Source of the DNA: Mucilaginibacter empetricola
GTDB lineage: Bacteria; Bacteroidota; Bacteroidia; Sphingobacteriales; Sphingobacteriaceae
Direction of reading: 5' to 3'
DNA: 64,000 nucleotides
NCBI RefSeq assembly: GCF_024808665.1
Contig: NZ_JANUBZ010000007.1
Span: 124,001 to 188,000 of the forward strand
The notes under the pieces are model-generated. The model was not told the DNA's origin and did no database searches. It saw only the letters and a list, made by a program, of their open reading frames with translations. The translations under genes and the position numbers were made by a program. Of this stretch, positions 7,780 to 16,664 are shown piece by piece. Each line of letters starts with the position of its first letter. Position 1 is the first letter of the stretch.

Positions 7780-8985
7780 ATGACCACAGCCTCATCCACC
7801 AAAAAACATCCCGAACTAACCAGTTTAACTTTATGGATAATGACGGTTGCTACCGCGTTGGTAGTGGCTAACCTGTATTACAACCAGCCTTTGCTCGAGG
7901 ATATTGCAGCCACCTTTCACGTTAGCAAAGCTAAAGTTGGTCAGGTTTCTGTGCTTACACAGTTGGGCTATGCCACCGGTATGCTGTTTATTGTGCCGCT
8001 TGCCGACATGGTAAAACGGAAACGTTTAATGGTTATTATTTTTGCGTTTATAATACTTTCGCTGATTCTTACCGCATCGGCACAAAGTATCGGTATATTA
8101 ATATTGGCCAGTTTTTGTTTGGGTGCGTCATCCATGATACCCCAATTACTGGTACCTATGGCTGCACACCTGGCTAAACCAAGCGAAAGAGGTAAAAAAA
8201 TAGGCGTAATTATGAGCGGCCTGTTAATAGGCATTTTACTTTCCCGAACCTTTAGTGGTTTTATTGGCGAATATTTGGGATGGAGGGCTGTATTTTATAT
8301 TGCTGCCGGTATTATGCTGTTAATGTGGCTGATGATTGGTTTCTTTTTGCCCGAGGTTGAGCCCGATTATAACGAAAGCTATAAAAAGCTAATGCTTTCG
8401 CTTATCCACCTGGTAAAACAGGAGCCTAAATTAAGACTCGCCTCACTACGTGGCGCCTTGTGCTTTGCCTGCTTCAGCGCGTTTTGGACCACCATTGTAT
8501 TTGTATTAAAACAAAATTTCAATATGGGCAGCGATGTTGCCGGTGAGTTTGGATTGATTGGCGCCTTCGGTGCCATAGCCGCCGGATTGATGGGCCGCCT
8601 GAGCGATAAAATGGATGCTTACAAACTATCGGGCTATACATTGTTGCTCATCTTCGTTTCTTATATAATTTTTATTTTCTCGGCTCATAGCATTGCCGGC
8701 CTGGTAATAGGCGTAATAGTTTTGGATATGGGTGTACAGGCTACGCATATTTCCAATCAGTCTATCATTTTTGCTTTGCGGCCCGAGGCTCGTAACCGTA
8801 TCAATACTATTTATATGGTAACTTATTTCATCGGCGGGTCAGCCGGAACAGCCGCAGCTACGTTGTTATGGAAAAACTATCAGTGGAATGGCGTGTGTTT
8901 TACAGGCCTGGCAATTTCCGCCATAACGTTGATTATCCATTTTGCTAATCATCCAAAACCAGAAAAAACAGCAGTTAGTGCTTAA
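7780..8985 (+). CDS. MFS transporter, multidrug/arabinose efflux-like
   Basis: A 401-residue 12-TM major facilitator. The ATG at 7780 is chosen over an upstream TTG at 7756 because MTTASSTKKH starts a normal cytoplasmic N-terminus. Family marks: NLYYNQPLLEDIA in TM1, TQLGYATGMLFIVPLADMVKRKR (the TM2-3 loop motif A variant), central loop after LPEVEPDY, and a TM7 start at LRGALCFACFSAFWTT. NQPLL in TM1 is typical of the YgaY/AraJ-like DHA1 efflux group. It stands alone downstream of a long AT-rich region. Substrate cannot be read from the sequence; drug or sugar efflux is inference. Confidence 0.85.
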   Translation: MTTASSTKKHPELTSLTLWIMTVATALVVANLYYNQPLLEDIAATFHVSKAKVGQVSVLTQLGYATGMLFIVPLADMVKRKRLMVIIFAFIILSLILTASAQSIGILILASFCLGASSMIPQLLVPMAAHLAKPSERGKKIGVIMSGLLIGILLSRTFSGFIGEYLGWRAVFYIAAGIMLLMWLMIGFFLPEVEPDYNESYKKLMLSLIHLVKQEPKLRLASLRGALCFACFSAFWTTIVFVLKQNFNMGSDVAGEFGLIGAFGAIAAGLMGRLSDKMDAYKLSGYTLLLIFVSYIIFIFSAHSIAGLVIGVIVLDMGVQATHISNQSIIFALRPEARNRINTIYMVTYFIGGSAGTAAATLLWKNYQWNGVCFTGLAISAITLIIHFANHPKPEKTAVSA

Positions 8986-9165
8986 TAGTGTATATATTAT
9001 TATACACTGCTTGATAGATCGCTTATGCTCAATATTCTTAAAAAAAACTTTTTTACAGTTAACAACATCCATAGCCCATCAAAATCGTATATAATGTTGT
9101 GCTTTTAATAAAGGAGTAAAAAACTTTGGCACTGATTTGGAATGTACCTTGTCAAACGCAGAGGA

Positions 9166-9345
9166 ATGCAAAACGAAAGTAAAAAGCATAACGAAAACGA
9201 AGAGAAGAAATGGGAAAACCCGGTTGAACCTGCGATGAGTTCGGATGAACGGGATAAAGAACAATTATTACGTCAATATAAAGAAGCCAAACGCAGAAAA
9301 GATAATTTAACAACCGACGAAGACAACGAAACTAAAGACAAATAA
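9166..9345 (+). CDS. Small charged hypothetical protein
   Basis: 59 residues from the ATG at 9166 (AGAGGA just upstream), or 67 from an ATG at 9142. Almost entirely charged: ESKKHNENEEKKWENPVEPA, then DKEQLLRQYKEAKRRKDNLT. Predicted soluble and partly disordered. No known domain. Another small frame follows 12 bases later, so the two may be co-transcribed. Confidence 0.5.
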   Translation: MQNESKKHNENEEKKWENPVEPAMSSDERDKEQLLRQYKEAKRRKDNLTTDEDNETKDK

Positions 9346-9357
9346 AAACTACTATCT

Positions 9358-9522
9358 ATGAAAACTTATAATAATAAACCAGCAACAAGCAAATTAGTAG
9401 CACGTTTTGACAACGAACTGAAGAGCTTATTAATGAACGACTTAAACGCATTTTTAAATAAAAATCCGTTTTTAAAAAGCAAGAGACAGGCTATGGTACA
9501 ATCAACATTGTCAGTTGCCTGA
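9358..9522 (+). CDS. Very small hypothetical ORF (54 aa)
   Basis: ATG at 9358 after an A-rich leader, stop at 9520-9522. The translation starts MKTYNNKPATSKLVARF and continues with LKSLLMNDLNAFLNKNPFL, an amphipathic helix pattern. No family recognised. It sits 12 bases after the charged small protein and before the lpxB 3' end. Supported only by an intact frame and spacing. Confidence 0.35.
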   Translation: MKTYNNKPATSKLVARFDNELKSLLMNDLNAFLNKNPFLKSKRQAMVQSTLSVA

Positions 9523-9596
9523 CCATCCATATATACATCTACCTATTTTCTACTACACCACCTATGAAAACGATAGAGCTTTGCAAATGCAGGGCT

Positions 9597-10712
9597 CTAT
9601 TTTTTTGTGGCGTATTTGATAATCAATCCGGCTGTTTTGGCCGACGCGCCGGCGTTGCCCATCTTTTCATCCAGCAAATCGTAATTATGAAGCATTTGTT
9701 TACGATAGCTTTCATTGTGAAGCAAAGCATTTAATTCGTCACCTATTTTTTCGGGCGAACTGTCCTGTTGTATCAGCTCTTTAACCACCAGGCTATCCAT
9801 TATCAGGTTAACCAGCGATATAAACTTGATTTTTACTACCATCCGCGCAACGCCTATGGATATAGGGTGACCTTTATAAACCACCACCTGCGGCACATTA
9901 AACAAAGCAGTTTCTAAAGTAGCCGTACCCGAGGTTACAATGGCAGCTTCTGCATGGGTCAGTAAATCATAGGTGGCATTAAATACAACAGGGATATTTT
10001 TCCCTGCCACAAACTCATCATAATATTCTTTTTGAAACGATGGTGCGCCTGCAATTACAAACTGATAATCCGGGAATTTTTCTGTTATGCTGGTCATCGG
10101 CGGCAGCAAACGCAAAATCTCCTGTTTACGGCTTCCGGGCAGCAATGCTATTATTTTTTTTGAGGGCGATAGCTGGTGATGTTCAAAAAATGCTTCATCA
10201 GGTTTAAAGGCCGAAACAGCATCAAGCAGCGGATTGCCCACATAATCAACCTGCATGCCCCATGCCTTATAAAAATCAACCTCAAAAGGCAGGATACAAA
10301 ACAGGTGATCAACCACCTTTTTTATTTTCAGTACCCGTTTCTGGTTCCAGGCCCAAACCTTGGGCGATATGTAATAGCAAACCAATAACGCGTTGTTTTT
10401 GGCAAATTCTGCTATTTTTAAATTGAACCCAGGGAAATCAATCAGCACCAAAACATCCGGTTGCCAGGCAGCAATGTCCTGCTTGCAAAACTTCATGTTT
10501 TTTAAAATAGCGTTCAAATTGGCTGCCACTTCAAAAAAGCCCATATAAGCCATATCCGCAAAGTGCTTAACCAGCGTTCCGCCCTCGGCCAGCATCAAAT
10601 CGCCGCCAAAAAAACGAAATTCGGCTTGCGGGTCGCGTTCTTTCAGCGCTTTCATCAAATTAGCCCCGTGCAAATCGCCCGAAGCTTCGCCGGCTACCAG
10701 GTAATATCTCAT
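9597..10712 (-). CDS. lpxB: Lipid-A-disaccharide synthase LpxB
   Basis: GT19 glycosyltransferase joining UDP-2,3-diacyl-glucosamine and lipid X to make the lipid A disaccharide at the inner membrane. 371 residues, normal length. Visible motifs: AGEASGDLHGANLMKAL at residues 7-23, VLIDFPGFNLKIA, YYISPKVWAWNQKR, LLPGSRKQEI and SGTATLETALFNVPQVVVYK, all diagnostic. Its start overlaps the stop of the upstream 88-residue membrane protein by 4 bases, and surE lies just before that, so the three form an operon. Shows the organism has a lipid A outer membrane. Confidence 0.97.
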   Translation of the reverse strand: MRYYLVAGEASGDLHGANLMKALKERDPQAEFRFFGGDLMLAEGGTLVKHFADMAYMGFFEVAANLNAILKNMKFCKQDIAAWQPDVLVLIDFPGFNLKIAEFAKNNALLVCYYISPKVWAWNQKRVLKIKKVVDHLFCILPFEVDFYKAWGMQVDYVGNPLLDAVSAFKPDEAFFEHHQLSPSKKIIALLPGSRKQEILRLLPPMTSITEKFPDYQFVIAGAPSFQKEYYDEFVAGKNIPVVFNATYDLLTHAEAAIVTSGTATLETALFNVPQVVVYKGHPISIGVARMVVKIKFISLVNLIMDSLVVKELIQQDSSPEKIGDELNALLHNESYRKQMLHNYDLLDEKMGNAGASAKTAGLIIKYATKK

Positions 10713-10975
10713 CTTATCGGGTGAATTTTAAACAGAAAAACTACTACCATACAAACAAAGGTTGCCAGCATTATTCCTTTTATCGTTTGATCCAATTCCT
10801 TTTTTGAGCCGACGCGGATCAGTATCAGGTTTAAAGCAATAGCTATAAAATAAGGTATGCCGGGTTTGTTAATAATATAAACATTATAGCGCAACAGGTA
10901 AGCCGCTATAAAGGCGAGAGTCGGAAATATTAAACCAATCAGGATGCCAAAGGGCAGGTTATTTTTTTTTAGCAT
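10709..10975 (-). CDS. Small membrane protein between surE and lpxB
   Basis: 88 residues with three hydrophobic segments: FGILIGLIFPTLAFIAAYLL (8-27), IPYFIAIALNLILIRVG and GIMLATFVCMVVVFLF. It overlaps lpxB by 4 bases (ATGA-type junction) and begins 3 bases after surE ends, so it is translated as part of the operon. No named family that I recognise. The tight coupling to lpxB suggests an envelope or lipid A link, which is inference. Confidence 0.75.
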   Translation of the reverse strand: MLKKNNLPFGILIGLIFPTLAFIAAYLLRYNVYIINKPGIPYFIAIALNLILIRVGSKKELDQTIKGIMLATFVCMVVVFLFKIHPIR

Positions 10976-10978
10976 AAA

Positions 10979-11752
10979 TTACACATTAAATTTCCAGCCA
11001 TGCAATGCCGGTATGGCATGATGAGCCGTCATATCAAACTGTACCGGAACAACGGAGGCATAATCATGCTCCAGTGCCCAAACATCGGTATCTTCGCCGC
11101 CATCATTCAATTGAAACACGCCGGTTAACCAATAATAGGGGCGCTTATGCGGATCCATGCGCTCGTCAAATTCTTCGGCCCACTTGGCATTGGCCTGGCG
11201 ACATATTTTAATACCTTTTATATGATGCGTAGCCGGAAAATTCACATTCAGCAAAGTAGCAGTTGGTAATCCGTTAGCCAATACCTGCAACGCAATTTCT
11301 TTTACAAATTTTAAGCTGTGACTAAAATCGGCCTGCAAAGTATAGTCATCCAAAGAAAACCCGATAGACGGGATCCCTTCAATAGCCCCCTCAACCGCGG
11401 CCGACATGGTGCCCGAATACAATATATTGATAGAATTATTTAAACCATGATTAATACCCGAAACACACAGATCAGGCTTTTGACCTTTAAATATTTTATT
11501 TACCGCTAGCTTCACACAATCAACCGGGGTGCCGCTGCAACGATACATTTCAATGCCTTCGTAAATATCAACCTTGTCCAATCGCAACGGTTTGCCAATG
11601 GTAATGGCATGCCCCATGCCCGATTGCGGACTATCAGGCGCTACTACCACTACGCGGCCAATTTCGGCCATGGTATCCATTAAAGCTTTTATGCCCGGCG
11701 CGGTAATGCCATCGTCATTTACTACCAGTATGGTGGGTTTGGTGTTTTTCAT
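10979..11752 (-). CDS. surE: 5'/3'-nucleotidase SurE
   Basis: Metal-dependent nucleoside monophosphate phosphatase (stationary-phase survival protein). 257 residues from the ATG at 11752; an upstream ATG at 11761 adds three residues. Signature residues: ILVVNDDGITAPGI near the N-terminus (the two Asp bind metal), PDSPQSGMGHAIT, CSGTPVDCVK, VSGINHGLN (metal-binding Asn) and YSGTMSAAVEG. First gene of the surE-88aa-lpxB operon; divergent from the Uma2 gene with only 27 bases between start codons. Confidence 0.95.
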   Translation of the reverse strand: MKNTKPTILVVNDDGITAPGIKALMDTMAEIGRVVVVAPDSPQSGMGHAITIGKPLRLDKVDIYEGIEMYRCSGTPVDCVKLAVNKIFKGQKPDLCVSGINHGLNNSINILYSGTMSAAVEGAIEGIPSIGFSLDDYTLQADFSHSLKFVKEIALQVLANGLPTATLLNVNFPATHHIKGIKICRQANAKWAEEFDERMDPHKRPYYWLTGVFQLNDGGEDTDVWALEHDYASVVPVQFDMTAHHAIPALHGWKFNV

Positions 11753-11779
11753 TGGCAGCAAAATTACTTATATTTGATT

Positions 11780-12337
11780 ATGCTTACTGTTGAAAAGAAA
11801 AAGAAATACACCGCGGAAGATTACATGCTGCTGGAAGAAGGTGCGCCTTTTCAATTGATCAATAATGATTTAGTTATGTCGCCTTCGCCTATTCCTTTAC
11901 ACCAGGTTATTTCACTTAGAATTGTTAATGCCATGTTTAATTATTTAAACAGCATAAACGATAACGGCTTCCTGGTATGTGCGCCAATGGATGTTAAATT
12001 AGATGAGGGCAATGTTTTTCAACCCGATATACTTTACATAAAAGAGAACCGAAAAGCTGAAATTATAAAGGACCGCATCGAGGGTGCTCCGGACCTGGTT
12101 ATTGAGATCCTCTCGCCTTCTAACGCCTATTATGATCTCCGCCAAAAAAAAGACATTTACGAAAAATATGGCGTAAAGGAATACATCATCATTGATCCCA
12201 TCGCCGAAAATGCAGAGCTGTATGTACTAAAAGACGGAACTTACTTTCTCCATCAAAAAGCACAAAAACCAGAGCAGTTAAACTCGCTAATAATCAATGG
12301 TTTCTCATTCGATTTGGAACAAATATTTAAGCAATAA
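11780..12337 (+). CDS. Uma2 family (DUF820) restriction-endonuclease-fold protein
   Basis: 185 residues from ATG 11780. It matches the Uma2 family, with a PD-(D/E)xK-type fold: YTAEDYMLLEEGAPFQLINNDLVMSP at the start, then VFQPDILYI, GAPDLVIEILSPSN and an EKYGVKEYIIIDP segment; the family catalytic set is an Asp in QPD and Glu in EILSPS followed by Lys in RQKKD. Uma2 genes are often scattered in multiple copies in cyanobacteria and Bacteroidetes, and their biological role is unsettled. Divergent from surE and convergent with the acyltransferase. No partner methylase nearby. Confidence 0.88.
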   Translation: MLTVEKKKKYTAEDYMLLEEGAPFQLINNDLVMSPSPIPLHQVISLRIVNAMFNYLNSINDNGFLVCAPMDVKLDEGNVFQPDILYIKENRKAEIIKDRIEGAPDLVIEILSPSNAYYDLRQKKDIYEKYGVKEYIIIDPIAENAELYVLKDGTYFLHQKAQKPEQLNSLIINGFSFDLEQIFKQ

Positions 12338-12345
12338 AACCCCAA

Positions 12346-13500
12346 TCATATTATCTTCTTCACCTCCGGTATCAACACAACTACCGATGCCAGCAAAAAG
12401 CTGCCAATTACAGCCAATGGCGCAACTATCAACAACTTTACCGATGGATCAATGGCCCAATCTGTTGCCAACAAAGCCAGCGAGATAAGCACCAACGGGT
12501 GAAAAATATAAACCGCAAAAGTATAGCGGGAAAATTTACTCAGCAAAGCTGATGAATTATTCCACCACCGTTTTCCGAAGGTAAGTAAAACGGTAATTAT
12601 ACTGAAACCGATTACCTGCTCCCAAACTGCGTACAACAATGCCTGCCAGTGAAAACCGCCATTAAACCAATCCAGCGGCATATTGGTTAGTTGTTTGATG
12701 ATATAAAATACCGGGAAAAACAGAATCAATACCACAACCAATACCAGCGTTTGTTTACCTGTACGATAAGGCAATTGAGTTAACCACTCATTTTTGTAAG
12801 CTGTTAAACCCAGCACAAACAACGTCACATACTGCGAAAAGTGACCCAGTTGAAACCCTATTGGTTTTAACACCCGGCCCACAGGAAATATTAATCTTAC
12901 CAAAAAGCTCAAAACACCAATCAATACCGCAAATAAAACAATCATCCCTGCTGAGGGCACAGCAAGGGTTCTGGTAGGTCGGGGTTTTACAACACCTTGC
13001 CAAAGCACATAAATAAGGGTAAATAATAATAAAGCTGCAACAAACCAGAGTACGCCAAAATCAATCCAATCGTCAAAGCCACTCAGAAACTGCAAAAAGC
13101 CGATATGATGCCCTTCTCCAAAATAATAGACCAGGTAAATCATTACCGGCGACAAAATAAATGAATAAAACACCAGTGGAATACCTAGTCTTTTTAATCT
13201 GTCGAGCACAAACTGTTTGGCTCCCTTTTTTTGATATGATGAGGTGATAAAATAAGCCGAAAGGAAAAAGAAAAATCCCATAAAAAAGGCCTGGTTAATA
13301 GCCACAAACATAGTCATGGGAATAAGGGCACCGATATGGGTGGTTTTTTGATTGTAATACCAGCCACCAGGAGCGCCATAAGTGATGAAGGAATGATGCA
13401 GCACCACCAAAATGGTTAATACAACTTTCAAATGATCGATATAATTGATTTTTTTTGAAGAATCGGGTATAAGGGCTGATGGTTCGGTTTGTGCAGGCAT
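12346..13500 (-). CDS. Acyltransferase 3 family membrane protein
   Basis: 384 residues from the ATG at 13500 (MPAQTEPS); an open frame continues to 13566 but that extension is unlikely. About ten TM helices. Family marks: YIDHLKVVLTILVVLHHSF (the LR.. xxHH region, His likely catalytic), FFLSAYFITSSYQKKG and DRLKRLGIPLVFYS (R-x10-H-like core), all typical of OafA/OpgC-type enzymes that move acyl groups onto cell-surface glycans or small molecules. Acceptor unknown. Convergent with Uma2. Confidence 0.85.
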   Translation of the reverse strand: MPAQTEPSALIPDSSKKINYIDHLKVVLTILVVLHHSFITYGAPGGWYYNQKTTHIGALIPMTMFVAINQAFFMGFFFFLSAYFITSSYQKKGAKQFVLDRLKRLGIPLVFYSFILSPVMIYLVYYFGEGHHIGFLQFLSGFDDWIDFGVLWFVAALLLFTLIYVLWQGVVKPRPTRTLAVPSAGMIVLFAVLIGVLSFLVRLIFPVGRVLKPIGFQLGHFSQYVTLFVLGLTAYKNEWLTQLPYRTGKQTLVLVVVLILFFPVFYIIKQLTNMPLDWFNGGFHWQALLYAVWEQVIGFSIITVLLTFGKRWWNNSSALLSKFSRYTFAVYIFHPLVLISLALLATDWAIDPSVKLLIVAPLAVIGSFLLASVVVLIPEVKKII

Positions 13501-13601
13501 GGCTATTTTTAATAAAGATATAATTAACCGACACAAAAACAGTTGCCGTGTTACATCTATCAACAAAAAAGCTTTTAATATTTAAAATAACTTTGTGGTC
13601 G

Positions 13602-13860
13602 TAAAAACATTATCCCGCTCAAGGCCACCATTGTTTTACCCGATTTCGTCCGAAGCTTATCTGCTGAAGAAAAGAAAATTAATTTAGGAATGAAATATCG
13701 CTTGTTGCCGGATCAAGTGCGGGCAAGGCTTGTCAGAAAAGCGGGCCGGGAGTATGGCCTGTGCGGCTGAAGCTTTTTTCTGACTTGATTTTTTGGTTAC
13801 TTTTTCATCTAAGGAAAAAGTGACTAGGCCCCCGCGGCCATGAGCGGGACGATGCCTTCA
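13602..13860. repeat. MITE-like element, internally deleted copy
   Basis: The final 129 bases (13732-13860) align without gaps to 45941-46069 with four differences by my count; similarity continues leftward to about 13616. The left end (13602-13628) matches the inverted complement of the right end at about 21 of 27 positions, so both terminal repeats are present but about 190 bases of the interior found in the 45618-46070 copy are missing. No coding frame is conserved. Confidence 0.75.
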
Positions 13861-13895
13861 TGATTGATAAAATACATTCCCGAACACCAAATATT

Positions 13896-13932
13896 AAAAA
13901 AGGGAATAGCTCATTTGGCCATTCCCTTTTTT
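13896..13932. terminator. Rho-independent terminator downstream of csbD-like gene
   Basis: AAAAAAGGGAAT and ATTCCCTTTTTT arms around a 13-base loop. Lies 16 bases past the stop of the minus-strand CsbD-like gene and can act in both directions. Confidence 0.85.
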
Positions 13933-13947
13933 AAAACGCTTAATGCT

Positions 13948-14133
13948 TTATAAGCTATTAATCCACTTCACCAGCTCACTGCGTGATTTACCTGTTTTTT
14001 GTTGAAGCTTCCCTAACGTCTCATCATCTTTGCCTTCTTCGTAAATCAGATCATCGTCAGTCAAATCGCCGTAAGCTTGTTTTATTTTCCCTTTGATCTC
14101 ATTCCAACCGCCTTTTAATTGTAATTTATCCAT
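13948..14133 (-). CDS. CsbD family stress-response protein
   Basis: 61 residues matching the CsbD-like family in length and pattern: [19 protein letters not shown] followed by [16 protein letters not shown] and [16 protein letters not shown]. Small hydrophilic helical proteins of this kind rise under general stress in many bacteria; molecular role unclear. Monocistronic with its own terminator. Confidence 0.9.
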   Translation of the reverse strand: MDKLQLKGGWNEIKGKIKQAYGDLTDDDLIYEEGKDDETLGKLQQKTGKSRSELVKWINSL

Positions 14134-14201
14134 GATGTTTTTTATTTAAGATGTATTTGAATAACATCTGTAACATCATTATGGTTTTTATAAGGAGTTT
14201 A

Positions 14202-14459
14202 TTAATAGTGGAAACGTAATTGAGCAATTAAGATAGTTTCATTTTCTACTTTGTAAACAAGCCGATGCTCGCTTGTTATCCGTCTCGACCAATAACCATT
14301 CCAATTATGCTTCAATGGTTCAGGTTTACCTAATCCTTCATATGGAGTACGTTGTATATCTTCGATAAGTGACGTTATTTTTTCCATCACTTTCCTGTTC
14401 CCGCTTTTCTTCCAATATTCAATATTTTCTAAAGCTTCGTTTGAGAAAACTATTTCCAT
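14202..14459 (-). CDS. Txe/YoeB family toxin
   Basis: 85 residues of the RelE superfamily, YoeB branch: WKKSGNRKVMEKITSLIEDI, then RTPYEGLGKPEPLKHNWNG, YWSRRITSEHRLVYKV and a C-terminal LRFHY. In YoeB-type mRNA interferases the Glu, Arg and C-terminal His-Tyr form the active site; all are present. It should cleave mRNA on the ribosome when free. The start overlaps the antitoxin stop by 10 bases, so the pair is coupled. A paralogous pair lies at 63.7-64 kb. Confidence 0.92.
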   Translation of the reverse strand: MEIVFSNEALENIEYWKKSGNRKVMEKITSLIEDIQRTPYEGLGKPEPLKHNWNGYWSRRITSEHRLVYKVENETILIAQLRFHY

Positions 14460-14662
14460 AGGTCGTCAAGGGATAATTTCACACCCTTTCCGGCCCCTAA
14501 TTCCTGAATACTTTTATCCAAAGCTTTACGATTAGCTTCGCTCGACATCAGGTATTCCGTCTCATCAAGTTCTTTCTCATACTTTACACTAAATGCATCA
14601 AAAATTGCCTTAAGCGCCCTTTCTTGTGCTTCATCTTTCGGGTGAATGGTAAGTGTTGACAT
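14450..14662 (-). CDS. Antitoxin of the YoeB-type module
   Basis: 70 residues: N-terminal STLTIHPKDEAQERALKAIFDAF, a mid linker, and an acidic C-terminus ending SLDDLWK that should wrap the toxin. It resembles the DUF2683-type antitoxins paired with YoeB-like toxins in Bacteroidetes rather than classical YefM. Upstream is an 18-base palindrome overlapping a TAAATTTG box, fitting autoregulation. Very similar N-terminus and ...DVW/DLW ending to the antitoxin at 63669. Confidence 0.88.
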   Translation of the reverse strand: MSTLTIHPKDEAQERALKAIFDAFSVKYEKELDETEYLMSSEANRKALDKSIQELGAGKGVKLSLDDLWK

Positions 14663-14671
14663 TTATATAAG

Positions 14672-14695
14672 TGTTATTGTTCAATAACAAATTTA
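14672..14695 (-). promoter_or_regulatory. Candidate operator and -7 box of the TA module
   Basis: A perfect inverted repeat TGTTATTG-TT-CAATAACA (14672-14689) lies 10 bases upstream of the antitoxin ATG. On the minus strand it overlaps by two bases a TAAATTTG (14688-14695), a match to the Bacteroidetes -7 element. No TTG is found at the usual -33 distance. Binding of the antitoxin-toxin complex here would block transcription. Confidence 0.55.
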
Positions 14696-14744
14696 TGAAT
14701 TATACCCGACTATTTAAACGCAAAGCAGAATTATGAATGATTAC

Positions 14745-16664
14745 TTACAACGCTCCTGCCTTTATTTCCTCCACAACCGCCGGATCAAGCAGCGTAGAAG
14801 TATCTCCTAAATTGGCAGTATCTCCTTCTGCTATTTTGCGCAATATGCGGCGCATAATTTTTCCAGAGCGTGTTTTAGGTAATCCCGAAACAAACTGAAT
14901 TTTATCCGGACGAGCTATAGCACCAATTATACGCGATACCGTCATCATAATATCCTTACGGGTCAGCTCCTCGTCGCCATGCTGATTAGGGCAAACTACG
15001 TAGGCATATACGCCTTGTCCTTTAATATCATGCGGATAACCTACCACTGCCGATTCAACTACACTACTGTGCATATTGATGGCATTTTCCACCTCGGCAG
15101 TACCAATACGGTGACCCGAGACATTCAACACATCATCAACACGACCGGTAATGCGATAGTAACCATCATCATCGCGTAAGCAACCATCGCCTGTAAAATA
15201 CAAATCGTGGTAGGTAGCAAAATAAGTGGTCCGGCAGCGCTCGTGATCGCCATAAGTAGTGCGCAGCATGCCCGGCCATGGGAATTTGATACATAAATTA
15301 CCGTTTACGCCATTGCCTTCTATTTCCTTGCCGTTTTCATCAACCAGTATAGGCTGTATACCAGGCAGCGGCAAAGTAGCATAGCCAGGTTTAGTTGGTG
15401 TAACGCCAGCTATGGGCGATATCATAAAACCACCGGTTTCTGTTTGCCACCAGGTATCAACAATAGGGCATTTCCCCTGACCAATTTTTTCATCAAACCA
15501 GTGCCAGGCTTCTTCATTTATAGGCTCACCTACTGAGCCTAATTTCTTAAGTGAGCTAAAGTCTTTACCTTTTAATAAATCATCGCCAAAACTCATTAAC
15601 GAGCGGATAGCGGTTGGTGCAGTGTAAAGAATGTTCACTTTATATTTTTCAACTATATCCCACAAACGGGCAGGTGAAGGATAAGTTGGCACGCCTTCAA
15701 ACAGCACCGAAGTAGCCCCCTGTGTAAGTGGCCCATAAGCAATATATGAGTGCCCGGTTATCCAGCCGATATCGGCAGTACAAAAATATACCTCACCCTG
15801 GTTGTATTGAAACGCATTAGCAAAAGTGTAACCGGTATAAACCATATAGCCGCCGCAGGTATGCACAACACCCTTTGGCTTGCCGGTAGAGCCCGATGTA
15901 TATAATATAAACAGGGTATCCTCGGCGTCCATTTCTTCGGCTTCGCAGTTGTTATTGCCCTGGGTCTCTACTTTCTTAATTTCATCTTCCCACCAAACGT
16001 CGCGGCCCTTTATCATTGATACAGGCGTACGGCTACGGGTAAGTACTATACATTTTTTTATCGACGGGCATTGTACCAGCGCATCGTCAATAATGCTTTT
16101 TAGCGGAATTTCTTTGTTGCCACGATAGCCCCCGTCAGCAGTAATAACAATATTGCATTCGGCATCTTTTATCCTGTCGGCGATGGATTGTGCGGAAAAT
16201 CCACCAAAAACAACCGAATGGATGGCTCCTATCCGGGCGCAAGCCAAAACAGCAATAGCCAGTTCGGGCACCATCGGCATATAAATACAAATACGATCGC
16301 CTTTTTTGGCACCATTGTTTTTAAGCACATGGGCAAACTGGCAAACCTTTTCATAAAGCTGCCTGTAAGTTAATACCCGGTGATGTTCTGTTGGGTCATT
16401 GGGTTCCCATATAATAGCCGGTTTATCACCCGATGCTTCCAGGTGACGGTCGAGGCAATTCTCAGTAATATTCAGCTTTCCGCCTTGAAACCATTTTATT
16501 TTAGGCTCAGTAAAATTCCACTCCAGTGTTTTATCCCATTTTTTGCGCCATAAAAAATTATTGGCTATGCCTTCCCAAAATTGTTCGGGCTGTTCAACAC
16601 TGTGCTTATAAACCTGGTGGTATTCTTCAAATGAGCTGATCTTCATCGGGGTTTTCATTGCCAT
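14745..16664 (-). CDS. acs: Acetyl-CoA synthetase
   Basis: AMP-forming acetate-CoA ligase, 639 residues, full length. ANL-superfamily motifs: the P-loop LYTSGSTGKPKGVVHT, the acetate/AMP site around WWQTETGG, YFTGDGCLRDDDGYYRITGRVDDVLNVSGHR in pieces, and the C-terminal acetylation site PKTRSGKIMRR whose Lys is the usual target of regulatory acetylation. Converts acetate, ATP and CoA to acetyl-CoA in the cytoplasm. Stands alone; no actP or sirtuin nearby. Confidence 0.97.
   Translation of the reverse strand: MAMKTPMKISSFEEYHQVYKHSVEQPEQFWEGIANNFLWRKKWDKTLEWNFTEPKIKWFQGGKLNITENCLDRHLEASGDKPAIIWEPNDPTEHHRVLTYRQLYEKVCQFAHVLKNNGAKKGDRICIYMPMVPELAIAVLACARIGAIHSVVFGGFSAQSIADRIKDAECNIVITADGGYRGNKEIPLKSIIDDALVQCPSIKKCIVLTRSRTPVSMIKGRDVWWEDEIKKVETQGNNNCEAEEMDAEDTLFILYTSGSTGKPKGVVHTCGGYMVYTGYTFANAFQYNQGEVYFCTADIGWITGHSYIAYGPLTQGATSVLFEGVPTYPSPARLWDIVEKYKVNILYTAPTAIRSLMSFGDDLLKGKDFSSLKKLGSVGEPINEEAWHWFDEKIGQGKCPIVDTWWQTETGGFMISPIAGVTPTKPGYATLPLPGIQPILVDENGKEIEGNGVNGNLCIKFPWPGMLRTTYGDHERCRTTYFATYHDLYFTGDGCLRDDDGYYRITGRVDDVLNVSGHRIGTAEVENAINMHSSVVESAVVGYPHDIKGQGVYAYVVCPNQHGDEELTRKDIMMTVSRIIGAIARPDKIQFVSGLPKTRSGKIMRRILRKIAEGDTANLGDTSTLLDPAVVEEIKAGAL

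Noticed and set aside
11769..11776. TATATTTG as the promoter of the Uma2 gene
   Set aside because: Box is exact but just three bases before the ATG and TTG triplets upstream are at 14 and 27 bases, outside the usual spacing.
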